In this document: in pieces, positions 20,337 through 31,172 of the stretch
Layout: every line of letters begins with the position of its first letter
Position numbering within the stretch: the first letter of the stretch is position 1
Origin: Myrica gale
Taxonomy: Eukaryota > Streptophyta > Magnoliopsida > Fagales > Myricaceae
Direction of reading: 5' to 3'
Assembly: GCA_963930655.1 (NCBI GenBank)
Contig: OZ005617.1
Coordinates: 3,102,501-3,166,500 of the forward strand
Length of the DNA: 64,000 nucleotides
The notes under the pieces: model-generated
Told to the model about the DNA's origin: nothing
Database searches by the model: none
What the model saw: the letters and a program-made list of their open reading frames with translations, nothing else
Made by a program: the position numbers and the translations under genes

Positions 20337-21053
20337 AAGAAAGATACCACCAATACAAAACAAAAAAAATAACAAGAAGACCAGCGAAAAACCTAAACGG
20401 ATCCAAAGGCCCTATAATAAACCAGGTCCAAAGATCCAGTAGCTAATCTAGACTACAAAGTCAAAACTACCAACAGTCATAAGGGTCGTAACACAAACCC
20501 TAGAACCACAAAGGTCCATAAACAATACAAACACAAACTGACCACAAGAGCCCCTCTTTCAACTTCGTGGAAGTTCTGGAGACATACCAATATATTAATG
20601 TCTTTAAAACTCTCACTCTCTGGCCACACTCCGGAATCAATATTGACGCCAACGATTACTTACGTCTAATTAATTTCCATAGTCTGCAGCAGGCCATAGT
20701 CCAGTGGAATTAGGACTGCAGAGACAGAATTACCTCTTAGGATGGACCTGCATGCAGCTGCAATGTGCTTAAGTTTTAGCAATGGCCAACGATCGATGTC
20801 CCAATAATTATTGTTTCGATCCCTCTCTCGATCCAATTGAGAAACGGGTTTGTGACTCTTTTTGTGTTGGCGGAAACGATTCACCGTTAAACCATGGGGA
20901 CGGCCATGTTCAAGGAAATTGGCAATACTAGAGAGCTTCTCTCTTATCAAAACAAAGAAAAATACAAATATTAAGCAACACAGAAAAATATCGTCTTTTT
21001 TTTCACTGGGGTCTGGGGGGTAAATATAATGTGCCTTTTTTAGTAAGAAAAAC

Positions 21054-21056
<3 letters not shown>

Positions 21057-21128
<72 letters not shown>
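21057..21128. repeat. (AT)36 microsatellite
   Basis: 72 bp of uninterrupted AT dinucleotide repeat. Likely polymorphic and prone to cruciform formation. Confidence 0.97.
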
Positions 21129-21130
<2 letters not shown>

Positions 21131-22236
21131 AGGAAAACTTCAATTTGTTGCTTAAGGTTTATGAAATTTAACTCAGATAAATTTGGTGGTTGTATTTTAA
21201 ATATTCAAGGTGAGCAGATTTATTAAATTTCCTACTTTTTATGGATTAACATAGATAGAAGCTGCGTTACAAATGCAGACAATTAATCCAGGAACATTAT
21301 GTTGGTCTGTTAATGGACTAGCTACACAAAAAATACAAAAAAGCCTTGACCTGTATAAGATCCAGGAGTGTTATAAACCCAGAATGTCCACAAATGCCCA
21401 AAAGGGAAATGCTTTCAGAATATTGACTAGTTGTAATTTCCAAATCAAGCAACAGATAATACCTTCTTTCATGTGCCAAATGACAAACCAATCCATCACA
21501 TAACTCCTGATCTCCAACCAACATAACAAGCATGATAAATCAAGCACAACAAGCGGCAGCAAATTAGCTAACTATATGAACCATCTGAACGCCACAACCA
21601 AAACATGACATTTTTCTTCAGTGATGCAGTAAATACAACCACCACCAGAAATTACAACAGATGAAGAATGCTTGGAAGCAATCTCACAAGAGACTCCTGC
21701 ACTTGATAAGCAGCTATGCTACCAAGGTAAACAGAACCCATGTTTCATATTGATTCAAAGATTGGTTACCTATTAAAATATCCAATTTTTGATGCAGTTA
21801 AAATAATTTCTTCTGAAAAGAAAGGTATCGCTTACTTTCTAGGAGGAAGTTGGCAGCTCCATGAAATCTACGCCGCGTTATGCCCTTGGACGTCTATCCC
21901 CCACACAGACACAAGAAAAAATGCAAGTAGAGACAGATCTAATAGTAACTAGATGCCCTCCCATTCGTACTTTCTACCAATAATACATGCACCACCTTCC
22001 TGTCTGGACTATTCCTCAAGCACCGCCGAGACAAATCAAATTTGGAAGTTCCAAGCACATATATTGCACAGAAGATACATACAGGAGAACATTAAGGCAG
22101 TCCAATGCAGACCGGCTTTTATCTTTTATCTATTTTGTTTTCCTTTTCCCCAATATCCTTATACACAGCATGGGCAATATAGGACTATTATCATCAAGAA
22201 TCAGATGAAAAATACAGAACTGTACATTTTATGGGG
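21129..22236. other. Intergenic, includes the 3' side of the PYRP2-type gene
   Basis: No protein-coding signal; the short frames match nothing I recognise. The part nearest 22237 is the expected 3' untranslated region of the minus-strand phosphatase. Confidence 0.5.
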
Positions 22237-23370
22237 TTACCAGGAACCATCATCAACTGCTACCAAGGTTGATGAAGATGGGTCATCATCTTCCTCTTCC
22301 AACTCTAACTCGGGCTCGTATTCAGCAGATTCGGTAGCAGTAAGGTTCTTCAGATCAACCACGGAAAGCTCATCTAGGCGCCTCACCACCAAGTCTGCAG
22401 CCCCAAGCTCATAGACAGGATGCTTGCTAGCAACAGCAACACACTTCATCCGCGCATCATGAGCAGCCTCCACTGTCTGATTTGAGTTCCCAAACACAAT
22501 GCACCGCTCAGGAATAAATTGTAGAAGCTGTGCTGCATACACAAACATCTCTGGATCAGGCTTTCCCCTGTGAACATCCTCTGCAGCAACGATCACATTG
22601 AAATACCCCTCAATACCAATTGTTCCCATTGCAGTCTCGAGGGTTTTTCTAGGACGTGTAGAGACTAAGGCCATGGGAATTTTATAATGCATCAAGATAT
22701 TCACAAACTCTCTTGACCCAGCTCGTAGTTGATAAATCCTTCCTTGCAAAGCCTGGTAAATCTCTTCTTTCCTAGCAGCCATTCTTCTTAACTGCGCTGG
22801 ATCTCTTGACCAGCACAGAACTTCAGATATTGCCTGTTCATTCTTCATGCCTTCTATTCTTCTAAGTATAAAAGCTGGGGGCGGAGGTTTTCCTTCTTCC
22901 TGAGAAAGAGCCAGCCATGCTTGCCTCTCAATATCAGGATTGTCTTCAATGATAACCCCTTCCCATTCAAATATGGCACCTAACCAACCACAACCCATCC
23001 TTTCTTGTCTGAGCAGGGGATTATGTAGCGAAGGGTTGTCGGCTTTATTCTCTGGAGGCCACAAACCAGGTTTTCTATCAAAGTCAGTATCAATCTCATA
23101 ATCCCAATCCCTAGGAATTCTCTCCTCTCTATATGAATACACCTCTTTGGTCAGCTCCATAGCTAGGGACTTAATTGGTGAAATCGCAAACTGATCATCT
23201 TTCAATCTCAGCAAAGTAGGTGAAACAACAAGCCTTCTACCAAGGAATTTAACAATTGGGAACCGACAGTAATTTGGAGATCTCCTTTTGCACGAAACAT
23301 CCTTAGCGAAACTCCCACAACATAATGGTGGATGCCCAAGAAAAGATGTAGTGGCAACAGATTCGACCAT
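22237..23370 (-). CDS. PYRP2: 5-amino-6-(5-phospho-D-ribitylamino)uracil phosphatase, chloroplast (PYRP2-like HAD protein)
   Basis: 377 residues from the ATG at 23370 (an upstream in-frame TTG was rejected). The family removes phosphate from the pyrimidine intermediate of riboflavin synthesis, in plastids. The N-terminus (about 1-65) is basic and Ser-rich, as in a transit peptide. HAD-fold parts: motif I region GAIFEWEGVIIEDN (about 132-145), a helical cap with PPAFILRRIEGMKNEQAISE, motif II MALVSTRP (about 233-240), motif III Lys in RGKPDPEMF (about 268-276) and motif IV region CIVFGNSNQTVEAAHD. Motif I reads E-W-E where most HAD enzymes have D-x-D, and the motif IV acid is Asn. I recall the same E-W-E in the Arabidopsis homologue At4g11570. 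The acidic C-terminal tail (about 345-370) is low complexity. One coding exon; the neighbour at 31173 is divergent. Confidence 0.9.
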   Translation of the reverse strand: MVESVATTSFLGHPPLCCGSFAKDVSCKRRSPNYCRFPIVKFLGRRLVVSPTLLRLKDDQFAISPIKSLAMELTKEVYSYREERIPRDWDYEIDTDFDRKPGLWPPENKADNPSLHNPLLRQERMGCGWLGAIFEWEGVIIEDNPDIERQAWLALSQEEGKPPPPAFILRRIEGMKNEQAISEVLCWSRDPAQLRRMAARKEEIYQALQGRIYQLRAGSREFVNILMHYKIPMALVSTRPRKTLETAMGTIGIEGYFNVIVAAEDVHRGKPDPEMFVYAAQLLQFIPERCIVFGNSNQTVEAAHDARMKCVAVASKHPVYELGAADLVVRRLDELSVVDLKNLTATESAEYEPELELEEEDDDPSSSTLVAVDDGSW

Positions 23371-24110
23371 TTTTCTTTTCAAAAATAAAATTGCTCGACT
23401 AAATTGGAATTCAAGAGAAATCTGCTAATGAAACAGCCCCTTTTATTCTCTACGTGGACTGAACAGAAGAGATCGAACTTGCCCAACTAAGCACCTTTAA
23501 AATCTATACACCCAACTGCGGTTCAGCAACACAGTTCAACCTTCCTCAACAACCAACCGATTGACATGTACAAATACCGCAACGCAACCAGTTGCAGATA
23601 CCCATCCTTCGCGAGAATTAAGGGGCAAAGAACAAAGCATCCTTCCCACACCAGAAATCCAACTTTAGACTCAAAGAACCACACCAACATTCCCTTCAAG
23701 CAAAACTAAGCATAACCCATCAAACCCATCAATCCAATACCCCAAATTACCAAGATAAAAAGCTAAAACGGCAATTAAAACTCAACCCCAGAAAGTGAGA
23801 GCATACATCAAAAGAAAAATAGAAGACTCCGACAATATATACAGCAAAAGGCCACCAAGTTTCAGATAATAACAACTCCAATTTCGGCCAAATACAAACA
23901 GACGAAAAGAAGAAGGTTAAGGTTATAGTTCGTCTGTATACACAACGAGAAAGAAATAGAAAGAAAAAAAAAAGATAAGAAAAACCTGAAAAGAACTGAC
24001 CGTTGATCAAGAGTTAGGCCGGAAAGATGTTAGAGACAGGCACATTGAGAACGAGAGAGAGAGATGAACTGATTCTTTCAGAGAAGGATTAGTTGAATAT
24101 CTCTCCTATT
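23371..24110 (-). promoter_or_regulatory. 5' leader and promoter region of the PYRP2-type gene, probable leader intron
   Basis: On the minus strand TTCTTTTCAG/GTTTTTCTTA near 23985 could be a donor, followed by a pyrimidine-rich intron body. A TAGCAG acceptor about 50 bp before the ATG could end it, giving an intron of about 560 bp inside the leader. Promoter DNA would lie beyond 24060. Inferred from splice-like motifs only. Confidence 0.4.
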
Positions 24111-24195
24111 CTTATCTTTTTTTCTAAGTATCTCTCATATTCTCTCTCTTGAAGAAGAATGTCTCTTCAATTTATTTTTCTTGTGGTTTATAAGG

Positions 24196-24375
24196 GATGT
24201 TTAAGGGTGAAAATTTTGAGTATTAGAGTTTAAGAAATATTATAAAGTAAAGATATGTTATGAAAGTTGGTGAAAAAATAAAGAGAGAAGATTTTTAATA
24301 AGTATTATAATAATAAAAAATTATATAGTAAATTTTTTATGATTAAACCTAAATATTTGGGCACCAAACATACCC
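24196..24375. repeat. MITE-like AT-rich repeat
   Basis: Runs from about GGGATGTTTAAGGGTG to GGGCACCAAACATACCC, with weak inverted ends and AT-rich filling similar in style to the 16718-16903 segment. No clear TSD. Confidence 0.4.
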
Positions 24376-24859
24376 AGAGGCTCGGGAATGGATAGACCGG
24401 TCGTTTCGGTAAAAGAAACCGGCTGGAGGGACACGTGTCGATGGGATTGAATCAATGATTTAGCCTTTTGGGTGACTGGTAAGTGATGCTAGTTTCTTTT
24501 GGCCTTTAGTACTTTGCCCAGGATTTAGCCAAATATTCACGGTACGGCCATTATTCTGCACCTATAAGACACTGATTCCTCCATCTTATCCTTTTATGGC
24601 GAGGATTCACTTCATCCCCTTCGGTTGGTCCCTCAGGACTCAGGTTATATCCATAATAGTCATTTTATATATTTAATTTAACAAATAATAAAAATGGATG
24701 AGATAATTAATATTTTCAAGGAGGATTTCTTTAAAGAATTACGAAACCGAATTTCATAGGCAAGCCGTGCCTCACTCTTCCTGCAACGCTTATAGGGGAA
24801 ATAGATTGGGTTGATGGTGATGCTCATTGTGGTCATGTTCTAGAGAAAATAATATTTCA

Positions 24860-25655
24860 AGCAGTTCTCGACGGTTTCTGTCTCTTTTAGACACGCACGC
24901 GTCGGCTGGTTGGAATCCTCACGCCGCGAGCTACCAGATCCCTCTTTCCCGGCGTCCAAACGGTGGCGGATGTTGATCCACGCGCCCCACACGAGGCGCG
25001 TGGATCTGACGCGCGGCTGCTCTTGGCCACGCGTGACCGCTCCTCTTTCACCCGAATCCAGATCTTCTCCACCGGAATAGCCTCTGTGGCTCATGACCTT
25101 CATTTACCTGTCTGGTTCTCCTCCTCCGCCCTGCACGCGCCGCCGTCGCCACCGCCGGTCCTGTTCTGGCCGAATTCTCTCCGGTTCATGGGGAGATTTA
25201 TGTTATACTTTATGTTGGACATAAGCATGTTTGGGTCAGCCCCTATGTTTAGGGTTTGTTTTCTATTCCGTTTTCGCCTGTTTGGGTCAGCCCCTATGTT
25301 TAGGGCTTATTTCGGTTTGTTTATGTGTTTTTCCGCTGTTTGTAATTACGGTTGGAACTGCATGATTAGTTCTATTAGGGCGTCGGTCCTTCGACTCCGT
25401 CGACGAGCCTTCAGCGGTTGGTTTGTTACTTTCACGGGTTTCCCGTGCTTCCTAGGACCCTTGGGTCCTCTCGCTTTGGGCTTCGAGCCCGACACATCCG
25501 AGGATCTTGTATCCTCTTTTAAAGCCACTTCATTATTGGCCCCTCAACTCGCCGCTTGTAAAGCTCCTTGTGGGTCTTTTTATTTTTATTTTTCTAGCTT
25601 GTAATTTTTTGTTCTTTGTGTTTTTTTCAATATATAAAAATAGATGTTTCAACAA
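24860..25655 (+). mobile_element. Probable 3' part of a non-LTR retroelement
   Basis: GC-rich at the 5' side (24880-25160) and T-rich toward an end TTTCAATATATAAAAATAGA followed by an A-rich tail at 25651-25660, the layout of a plant LINE 3' untranslated region. GTTTGGGTCAGCCCCTATGT occurs twice, 51 bp apart (25229 and 25280 regions). A 213-codon open frame (24963-25604) spans it but has no domain and is probably accidental. Confidence 0.4.
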
Positions 25656-25745
25656 AAAAAATCTTTCATTATGTTTTTATTTTGTGATTATTAAAAAGAA
25701 AAAGATTATTTATTTTTTCTGTTTGATCTTCTTGGAGATTAATTA

Positions 25746-25942
25746 GGCTCTGTTTGCGTAACAAAATTTAACCACTTAAAATTTTGTCATCATTACAAAA
25801 CACTCTCTCTCCTCATTTTTTCATCAATTTCCATACATTTTTTCACTTTTCACCAACTTTTTCACTTTCTCTCTTCACTTTTCCATCAACCCCAATACTT
25901 AAAATTTTAACAACCCTAAAATTTTACTTCTCGAACACAGCC
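25746..25942. mobile_element. Tourist-like MITE, copy 3 (197 bp)
   Basis: GGCTCTGTTTGCG left end, CGAACACAGCC right end, TTA at 25743-25745 and 25943-25945, and internal CTCTCTTCACTTTTCCATCA and CCCAATACTTAAAATTTTAA blocks shared with the copies at 91, 8382 and 30144. Confidence 0.72.
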
Positions 25943-26154
25943 TTAGTCCACGTACCTTTAGAGTTCTCTTTATATATATGAAAAATTCAGCTCTTCAACA
26001 AATACATAAGACAGGTAAAAATGAAAGGTATCTCAAGGTAAATTTCACATTAAAATAAGAAAAAAAATATCCCATTGGAAATTTGTTTCATTTTGCTATG
26101 GATTACTTCCAAGTTTTATATTGTTTCTAACTCAAATTTATTATAGGGATAAAT

Positions 26155-26350
26155 GCAAAATCGATCCATGTGATATACGCGAAAATCGAATTAGTCCATG
26201 TAATAACAAAAGCATAAAATTATTCCCTATGATTTCATTTTTATTTCCTGTTAATCCCTCCACTAGGTATTAATTTTATGTTTTTGTGAGATAATATGGA
26301 CTAATTCGATTTTCGCTTATATCATAAGGACTGATTTTGTATTTATCCCT
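26155..26350. mobile_element. Foldback MITE (about 196 bp)
   Basis: Long inverted repeat: AGGGATAAATGCAAAATC at the left and GATTTTGTATTTATCCCT at the right, with inner arms CGAAAATCGAATTAGTCCAT and ATGGACTAATTCGATTTTCG. Flanks share TTTATTAT/TTTATTGT, possibly a 9-bp TSD with changes. Transcribed RNA would form a long hairpin. Confidence 0.65.
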
Positions 26351-28799
26351 TTTATTGTATTGAAGTGAATGCTTTATTAATTACTGTGTAATTTTTATCT
26401 TATACATCTTAGTTGATTTTATTTTTATTAAGAGAAAAATCTGTTGCCTTAATCTTTGTGCATTAGGTTCAAACGGATATATTTCAACTGAAAAATTCAC
26501 TAACCGAACTAAAAGTGCAATAGAAAATCTTGAGATTCAAACTCACTTCTACTTACTAAATATAATTTGTTTAAGAGTGAACGTTTATCATATGAAACTC
26601 TCACCTTGGAGAGCTACTAGATGATATTTCATAATTTAAGAAATTATATATTAAAAATTAAATAGAATTATCGACATGGTTTGGGGCAAATTAAAATTAA
26701 AATTTCTTCTTGGTATTATAAAATTCAGAGAAGGAGAAGATCTTGGTGCAGCTTGTAACATGGAGAAAATCACTTTAGTGTTACTCAAATGATAACCAAA
26801 TTAACAATAATCATTATGCAGATGGAGTTGTGATTGCTTAAGCTATCCGTTTCTACAGCTGTGCATATATATTATCATGCAGGAAGAGTAGTGATTAAGT
26901 AATTAATTAGGGAAAAATTAGCTGACCAGTCTTATCCTTGACTTGGGCCTTAAAACTGATATTATAATTTACCCTGATTGGAAGGCTTGCTTAATGCCTA
27001 CTTGCACTCCTCCACGTACGACGTCCATTATTGGTGGCGTGTAAGCCTGCAATAGTACACGAGCAGACAACACTCCTCAACCTTCATCATGTTTTCTTCC
27101 TCTTCCAGTCCACCTTTCCTCGTCGAATAGGGATTAGCTGCATGCAGATCACTACTTACTCCCCAGCACTGCACCCACGCCTATAGTTCACCAGCCATCT
27201 GCATCGAACATGATCCTGATTCGACAGGTCTGATTCAAACCCAAATCTTTTTTTTTTCGATAACCAGGGTGATGTTTGTTTTGATTGTTTTTGTAGGATT
27301 TGAAAATTTTTGTGAATTTTTAGATAATGTTAAAGTTGTATTGGTGTTTGTGTAGAAATTGTTGAGATATAAAAAAAGTAATGATGATGTTTAAAGGTGT
27401 TTGTTTTATATTTTAAATTTATTTATTTTTTATTAAAAATAGAATATTTAAAAGGTATTTTTAAAAAATAAAATAAAATAATCACTAAAAGACAAAATAA
27501 GAGTGAGAGGCGCAGGAGACAGGTTGGGGACATGGGCGCAGGGGGCTGCAGGGGAGGGGGATTCAAATCCTCCCTTCCCTTTGATTTTTTGCCGAACATA
27601 GTGAAGTGAGGATTCAAATCCTCACTTTTTTAAGAAACCGAACATGCTCCAGGACAAACCCACACGGTAGGCCACCCTTGCATATACCCACTCAACGTGT
27701 AACTAAATTTTGGAGAACTAGTGTAGATCCGTCCACACCACTACGACTCTCGTTTAAGTAGTTTCTAATGAGAAATTGAACCTAGGACCTATGCACCTAA
27801 CCTACACACCCTTCACTTGCTGGTGAGTTATTTGCAGGGCTAATATTGAAACATAAATATTATATTTAGTTATTTATGTATTTTGGTAATTCGTTGTTCT
27901 GGGCAGCTTAGAGCCAACCACATCTATATATTCTGCTCTACCTTGTATCGCTTACAGATAAGGGAGGCCTTTTTTTCTCTTCTTCTTATCGTCTTTCTTT
28001 ATAAGTTTATTTTTAAATAATTCGATAATTAATCATGAAGAATACTTTCCGCACACTCCATCCTTATTAAAATCTTCTTTTCAACCGTTTGTTGCAAAAA
28101 AAAAATGCATTATTTAAGCGTGGGTTGAGGGAGTTAAATTAATAGGAGGATTGAGGTGATGCATGATGCTGACACGCAATTATAAGTGTAGTCCATGTGA
28201 CCATTTATATTCTGTCTAGAAAGCGTGCACCGAACCCAAATCTAATTAAATAGGACGGTTGAAGATATTATAAACTATAACCCTATTCAAGATATATTTT
28301 TAATGTGCATAAATAGGAGGTAAAGAAGACTAACCCAATAATAAGTTTATAATCTTTCGTACTAGAGCAATATTTATTTTATCATTTATGTGAAAGATTT
28401 ATCATCACTCAGATAAATATGTAGGATAATTTAATTTATATATGTATTACTTTCACTTTATTAAAATAATTTATAAAAAAAAATTGTTGAAGTTGTAGAT
28501 TTATTACCGTTTAAAATTGGAATGGTGGTCATTTATCTTGATCTATAACAAAGGCTTAGTGATTTAACTTATTAATTACATTATTAGTGCCAATTTTATT
28601 TTAATAGTAAAAAAAATTTAATGAAAAGTGACATCTTCTCCAATTTGTTGCCTAAGTGAAATGCAAAAAAAAAAAGTATCCATTAAATGCTCTATAACCT
28701 ATTTAATTTGCATATCTGATCTCTATAATTTACTATCCAATTGGTGCAGCTCAACGAATTGAAGGGCATCCTATATGTCTATGAAGAAGAGTCTCCCAG
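26351..28799. other. Gene-free intergenic DNA
   Basis: AT-rich with no coding signal. 27265-27430 is similar in reverse to 55640-55735 (shared GTATTGGTGTTTGTGTAGAA), so it is a dispersed MITE-like repeat. GGATTCAAATCCTC occurs twice near 27560 and 27610. Confidence 0.5.
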
Positions 28800-28804
28800 G
28801 TCAG

Positions 28805-29480
28805 ACTAGCGATTTTTTTTTTCTGAATAATGCCGAGAAGCTAAAATTGCATAATGAATCCTTAGAACGAGTTATAATAAAGAACGGGAAACTAAAGATC
28901 CAAGCAAACTAAGCTGCAAAAATGACCAGCGAGACCAAACAAGGGTCTACAAACCACATAATGCTCCATACCGGGCAGAAAGAGCGAGTAGCAGGAAACG
29001 GTAGACGACAGCTACCAAAACCATTTGAGTGATAGTTACTGAACAAGAAAAGAGCGGCAACCTAGACAAACGCAACAAAGCCAACAAGTGGCCGAAAAAG
29101 CCCCCAGGGCGCAACAACAAAAGATAAACCTACAGACAAGCCCAAATGAGAAAAAGCATAACATAGACAGCGCTGGTCATAGCTTGGCCGGAGATGGCGG
29201 CAGTTGGTGGCGATCAGGGGAGTTCCACGACCTATAGGAGAGGGTAGGAACCACATAGGTCATTATTGAGAAGAAGAATAAATTTAGAGCAGCAGAATGG
29301 GTCACACGCGCGACCAAGGGAGTCGGCTGGTAAATCGTCAACCAATTACTTGTAAACTTGTCGCATTGGACTTCATGTGAGCCCTCGGCAGTCGCCAAGC
29401 AAGGAAGCTATCAAGTGAATGTAGCTCAACATGGAAACAATCAATAGCAAGCTCGTCAAGGACAAGGAGCTGCGAAGGAG
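28805..29480 (-). mobile_element. Possible LINE 3' end, antisense
   Basis: A poly-T run at 28811-28821 is followed by about 650 bp that, unlike the surrounding AT-rich DNA, is balanced in composition. This looks like a poly-A-tailed, 5'-truncated element on the minus strand. No domain and no certain TSD. Confidence 0.35.
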
Positions 29481-29547
29481 GCAATCAAGGGAAACAAGCT
29501 CAACATGGAAACAATTAATTAAAACACTTAATTAACAAGGAAAGAAA

Positions 29548-29850
29548 GGTTATGTTCGTTTTGAGTACAAATGTAAGATTTTAGAGAAGTTGTGAATATT
29601 TATGTTGAATAGTGTTTTTATTGGTGTTTGTGTAAAGTGGAGAGATAAATGATTTGATATAATTGTTTAATAAAAAAATATTGGAGTTATGTGAAAAAGT
29701 ATAAAGAGAGAAAATTTATGTTGAATAAAAAATTAAAAAATTATTGAAGATTTATGTAAAATATATTGATATTTGTGTTTGAATTCTGAATATATTCCGT
29801 GATAATTTTATAAATATACTTAAAATGTTGAAAAAGTGAGAAAATTAACC
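29548..29850. mobile_element. MITE-like repeat, GGTTATGTTCGTTTTGA family, copy 1
   Basis: AT-rich block beginning GGTTATGTTCGTTTTGA. It is the reverse complement, in detail, of 54929-55228 (shared GTGTAAAGTGGAGAGA, ATTGGAGTTATGT and GAATTCTGAATAT). Two opposite-orientation copies in one window identify a dispersed family; the exact TSD is unclear. Confidence 0.6.
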
Positions 29851-30143
29851 TATCCCAAACTCATGAGCAAGGAAACTATAAGCACCTTTGAATTTTCGCC
29901 GAGCAAAACAAAAGTCAAGTAGCAATGACAGCTAGCACATCTAATCAACCACCATGATTATGACTACAATTTTTTGTCGGCATAGAATAGTGCAATTTTG
30001 ATCCTAGCGGAATGTTGTAAGACCTACTGATATTAATACGACTAATAACTAAATAATATAATACTCACCCAGATAGTAATAGCCTAATTAGTTTGGGAGT
30101 GTAAAATAAAATAATTTTTTTTTCTAATTTACTGTTCGAATTA

Positions 30144-30339
30144 GGGTGTGTTTGTGTTGTAAAATTTTAGTGTTGTTAAAATTTTAGGTATTGAGTTTAG
30201 TGAAAAAGTGAAGAGAGAGGTAATTTTTTATATTTTTGTAGTGAATATTAGTGATATGATGGGGGAGAGAGATTATATTATAATTTTTTATTATGTTAAA
30301 ATTTTAGAGTGTGTAAAATTTTAGGATGCAAACGCACCC
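30144..30339. mobile_element. Tourist-like MITE, copy 4 (196 bp), reverse orientation
   Basis: GGGTGTGTTTGTG left end, GCAAACGCACCC right end, TTA at 30141-30143 and 30340-30342. The body (TGAAAAAGTGAAGAGAGAGG) is the reverse complement of the other three copies. Confidence 0.77.
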
Positions 30340-30519
30340 TTAGATGATTTATTCGGATAAAAATAGACATATAATACAAATCATATAATAATGTCCACAC
30401 TATAAAAAGGCACTTAAGAGCGAGTATGGAGTTAGAAGGTCTGCATATCGAACCGCCTTATTCTAAAGATCAACTTCAGCTAGCCACGTCAGGTTATGAT
30501 TATAGTTAATCCCTCTTGG

Positions 30520-30790
30520 GTGGATATAAAACTAAGACCCCCGATCCTTCCACGATGGAGGGAGAATCCCCTCCACCTCTGGCCGTCCAAGGGTGGCCAT
30601 GGGTGGACCTCATCCACCCGTCGGCGTGGGTTGCGAGATGGGTGGAGGCGCCCTCCCTCTGGCCGCCCAGAGGTGGAGGGGGGTCGGTCAGAGGTGAACC
30701 TCCTCCACCCGTCAGCGTCCAGGTGGGGGTTGGGGATCTCCCCAGAGGTGGAGGGGGGAGACCCTCCTCCCCGGAGGCTAGAGACCGTGA
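30520..30790. repeat. GC-rich repeat with CAGAGGTGGAGGGGGG units
   Basis: A GC-rich island within AT-rich DNA. Variants of CC(A/C)GAGGTGGAGGGG and TCCACCCGTC(G/A)GCGT recur two or three times, partly inverted. Composition resembles an old transposon end rather than a gene; the open frames through it have no domain. Confidence 0.4.
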
Positions 30791-31172
30791 AAAGAATTTT
30801 CGTTTTTTTTTAAATAATAATTTTTTATTAATTTTTTTTAAAAAAAATATTTATTATTATTATTTAATTATTTAATTACACGTGTCATATCGTGATTGAA
30901 CGTGATGAATTTTTCGTTAAACGGGTCTAACGACATTGTGTTTAGTGAGTTTTGATACAAGAATGATAAACATAATAAGCTGCTTGAAATTTTTTAAAAT
31001 ATTTGTATATTTCACTTAAAAAAACGTCCTAGAGTGGCAAGCTCGTGGATCTGACAAACTCAAGGTCCGTTTCCGACCGTCGCGAAGTGCTTCACAGAAT
31101 GGGCGTGTAAGTTGGGGGCAGTCTGTGTGAGCGAGACTGCGAGAAAGAGATAGAAGCATTGAGGGCGGCGAA

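Larger units (their letters stand above)
19655..20745 (-). pseudogene. Third dead subtilase copy (mid-part only), interrupted by retroposons
   Basis: Minus-strand homology to the segment between the catalytic Asp and His of the intact gene: about 20580-20720 matches the NYGEDVIVGVIDSGVWPESESF coding region, and 19655-19735 plus 19981-20050 match LCNAKLIGxRYFNKAL. Between them lie a truncated LINE (19737-19980) and a SINE (20143-20336), with further LINE-tail-like poly-T DNA at 20055-20125. Small insertions and stops are frequent. Only about 110 codons survive. Confidence 0.75.

Noticed and set aside
23371..23382. Four extra N-terminal codons on the HAD phosphatase
   Set aside because: Begin at TTG; the next codon in frame is an ATG in a good context.
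24963..25604. A 213-codon open frame on the plus strand
   Set aside because: No domain, biased composition, overlaps a repeat-like region ending in an A-tail, and has internal duplicated segments; more likely non-coding retroelement DNA.
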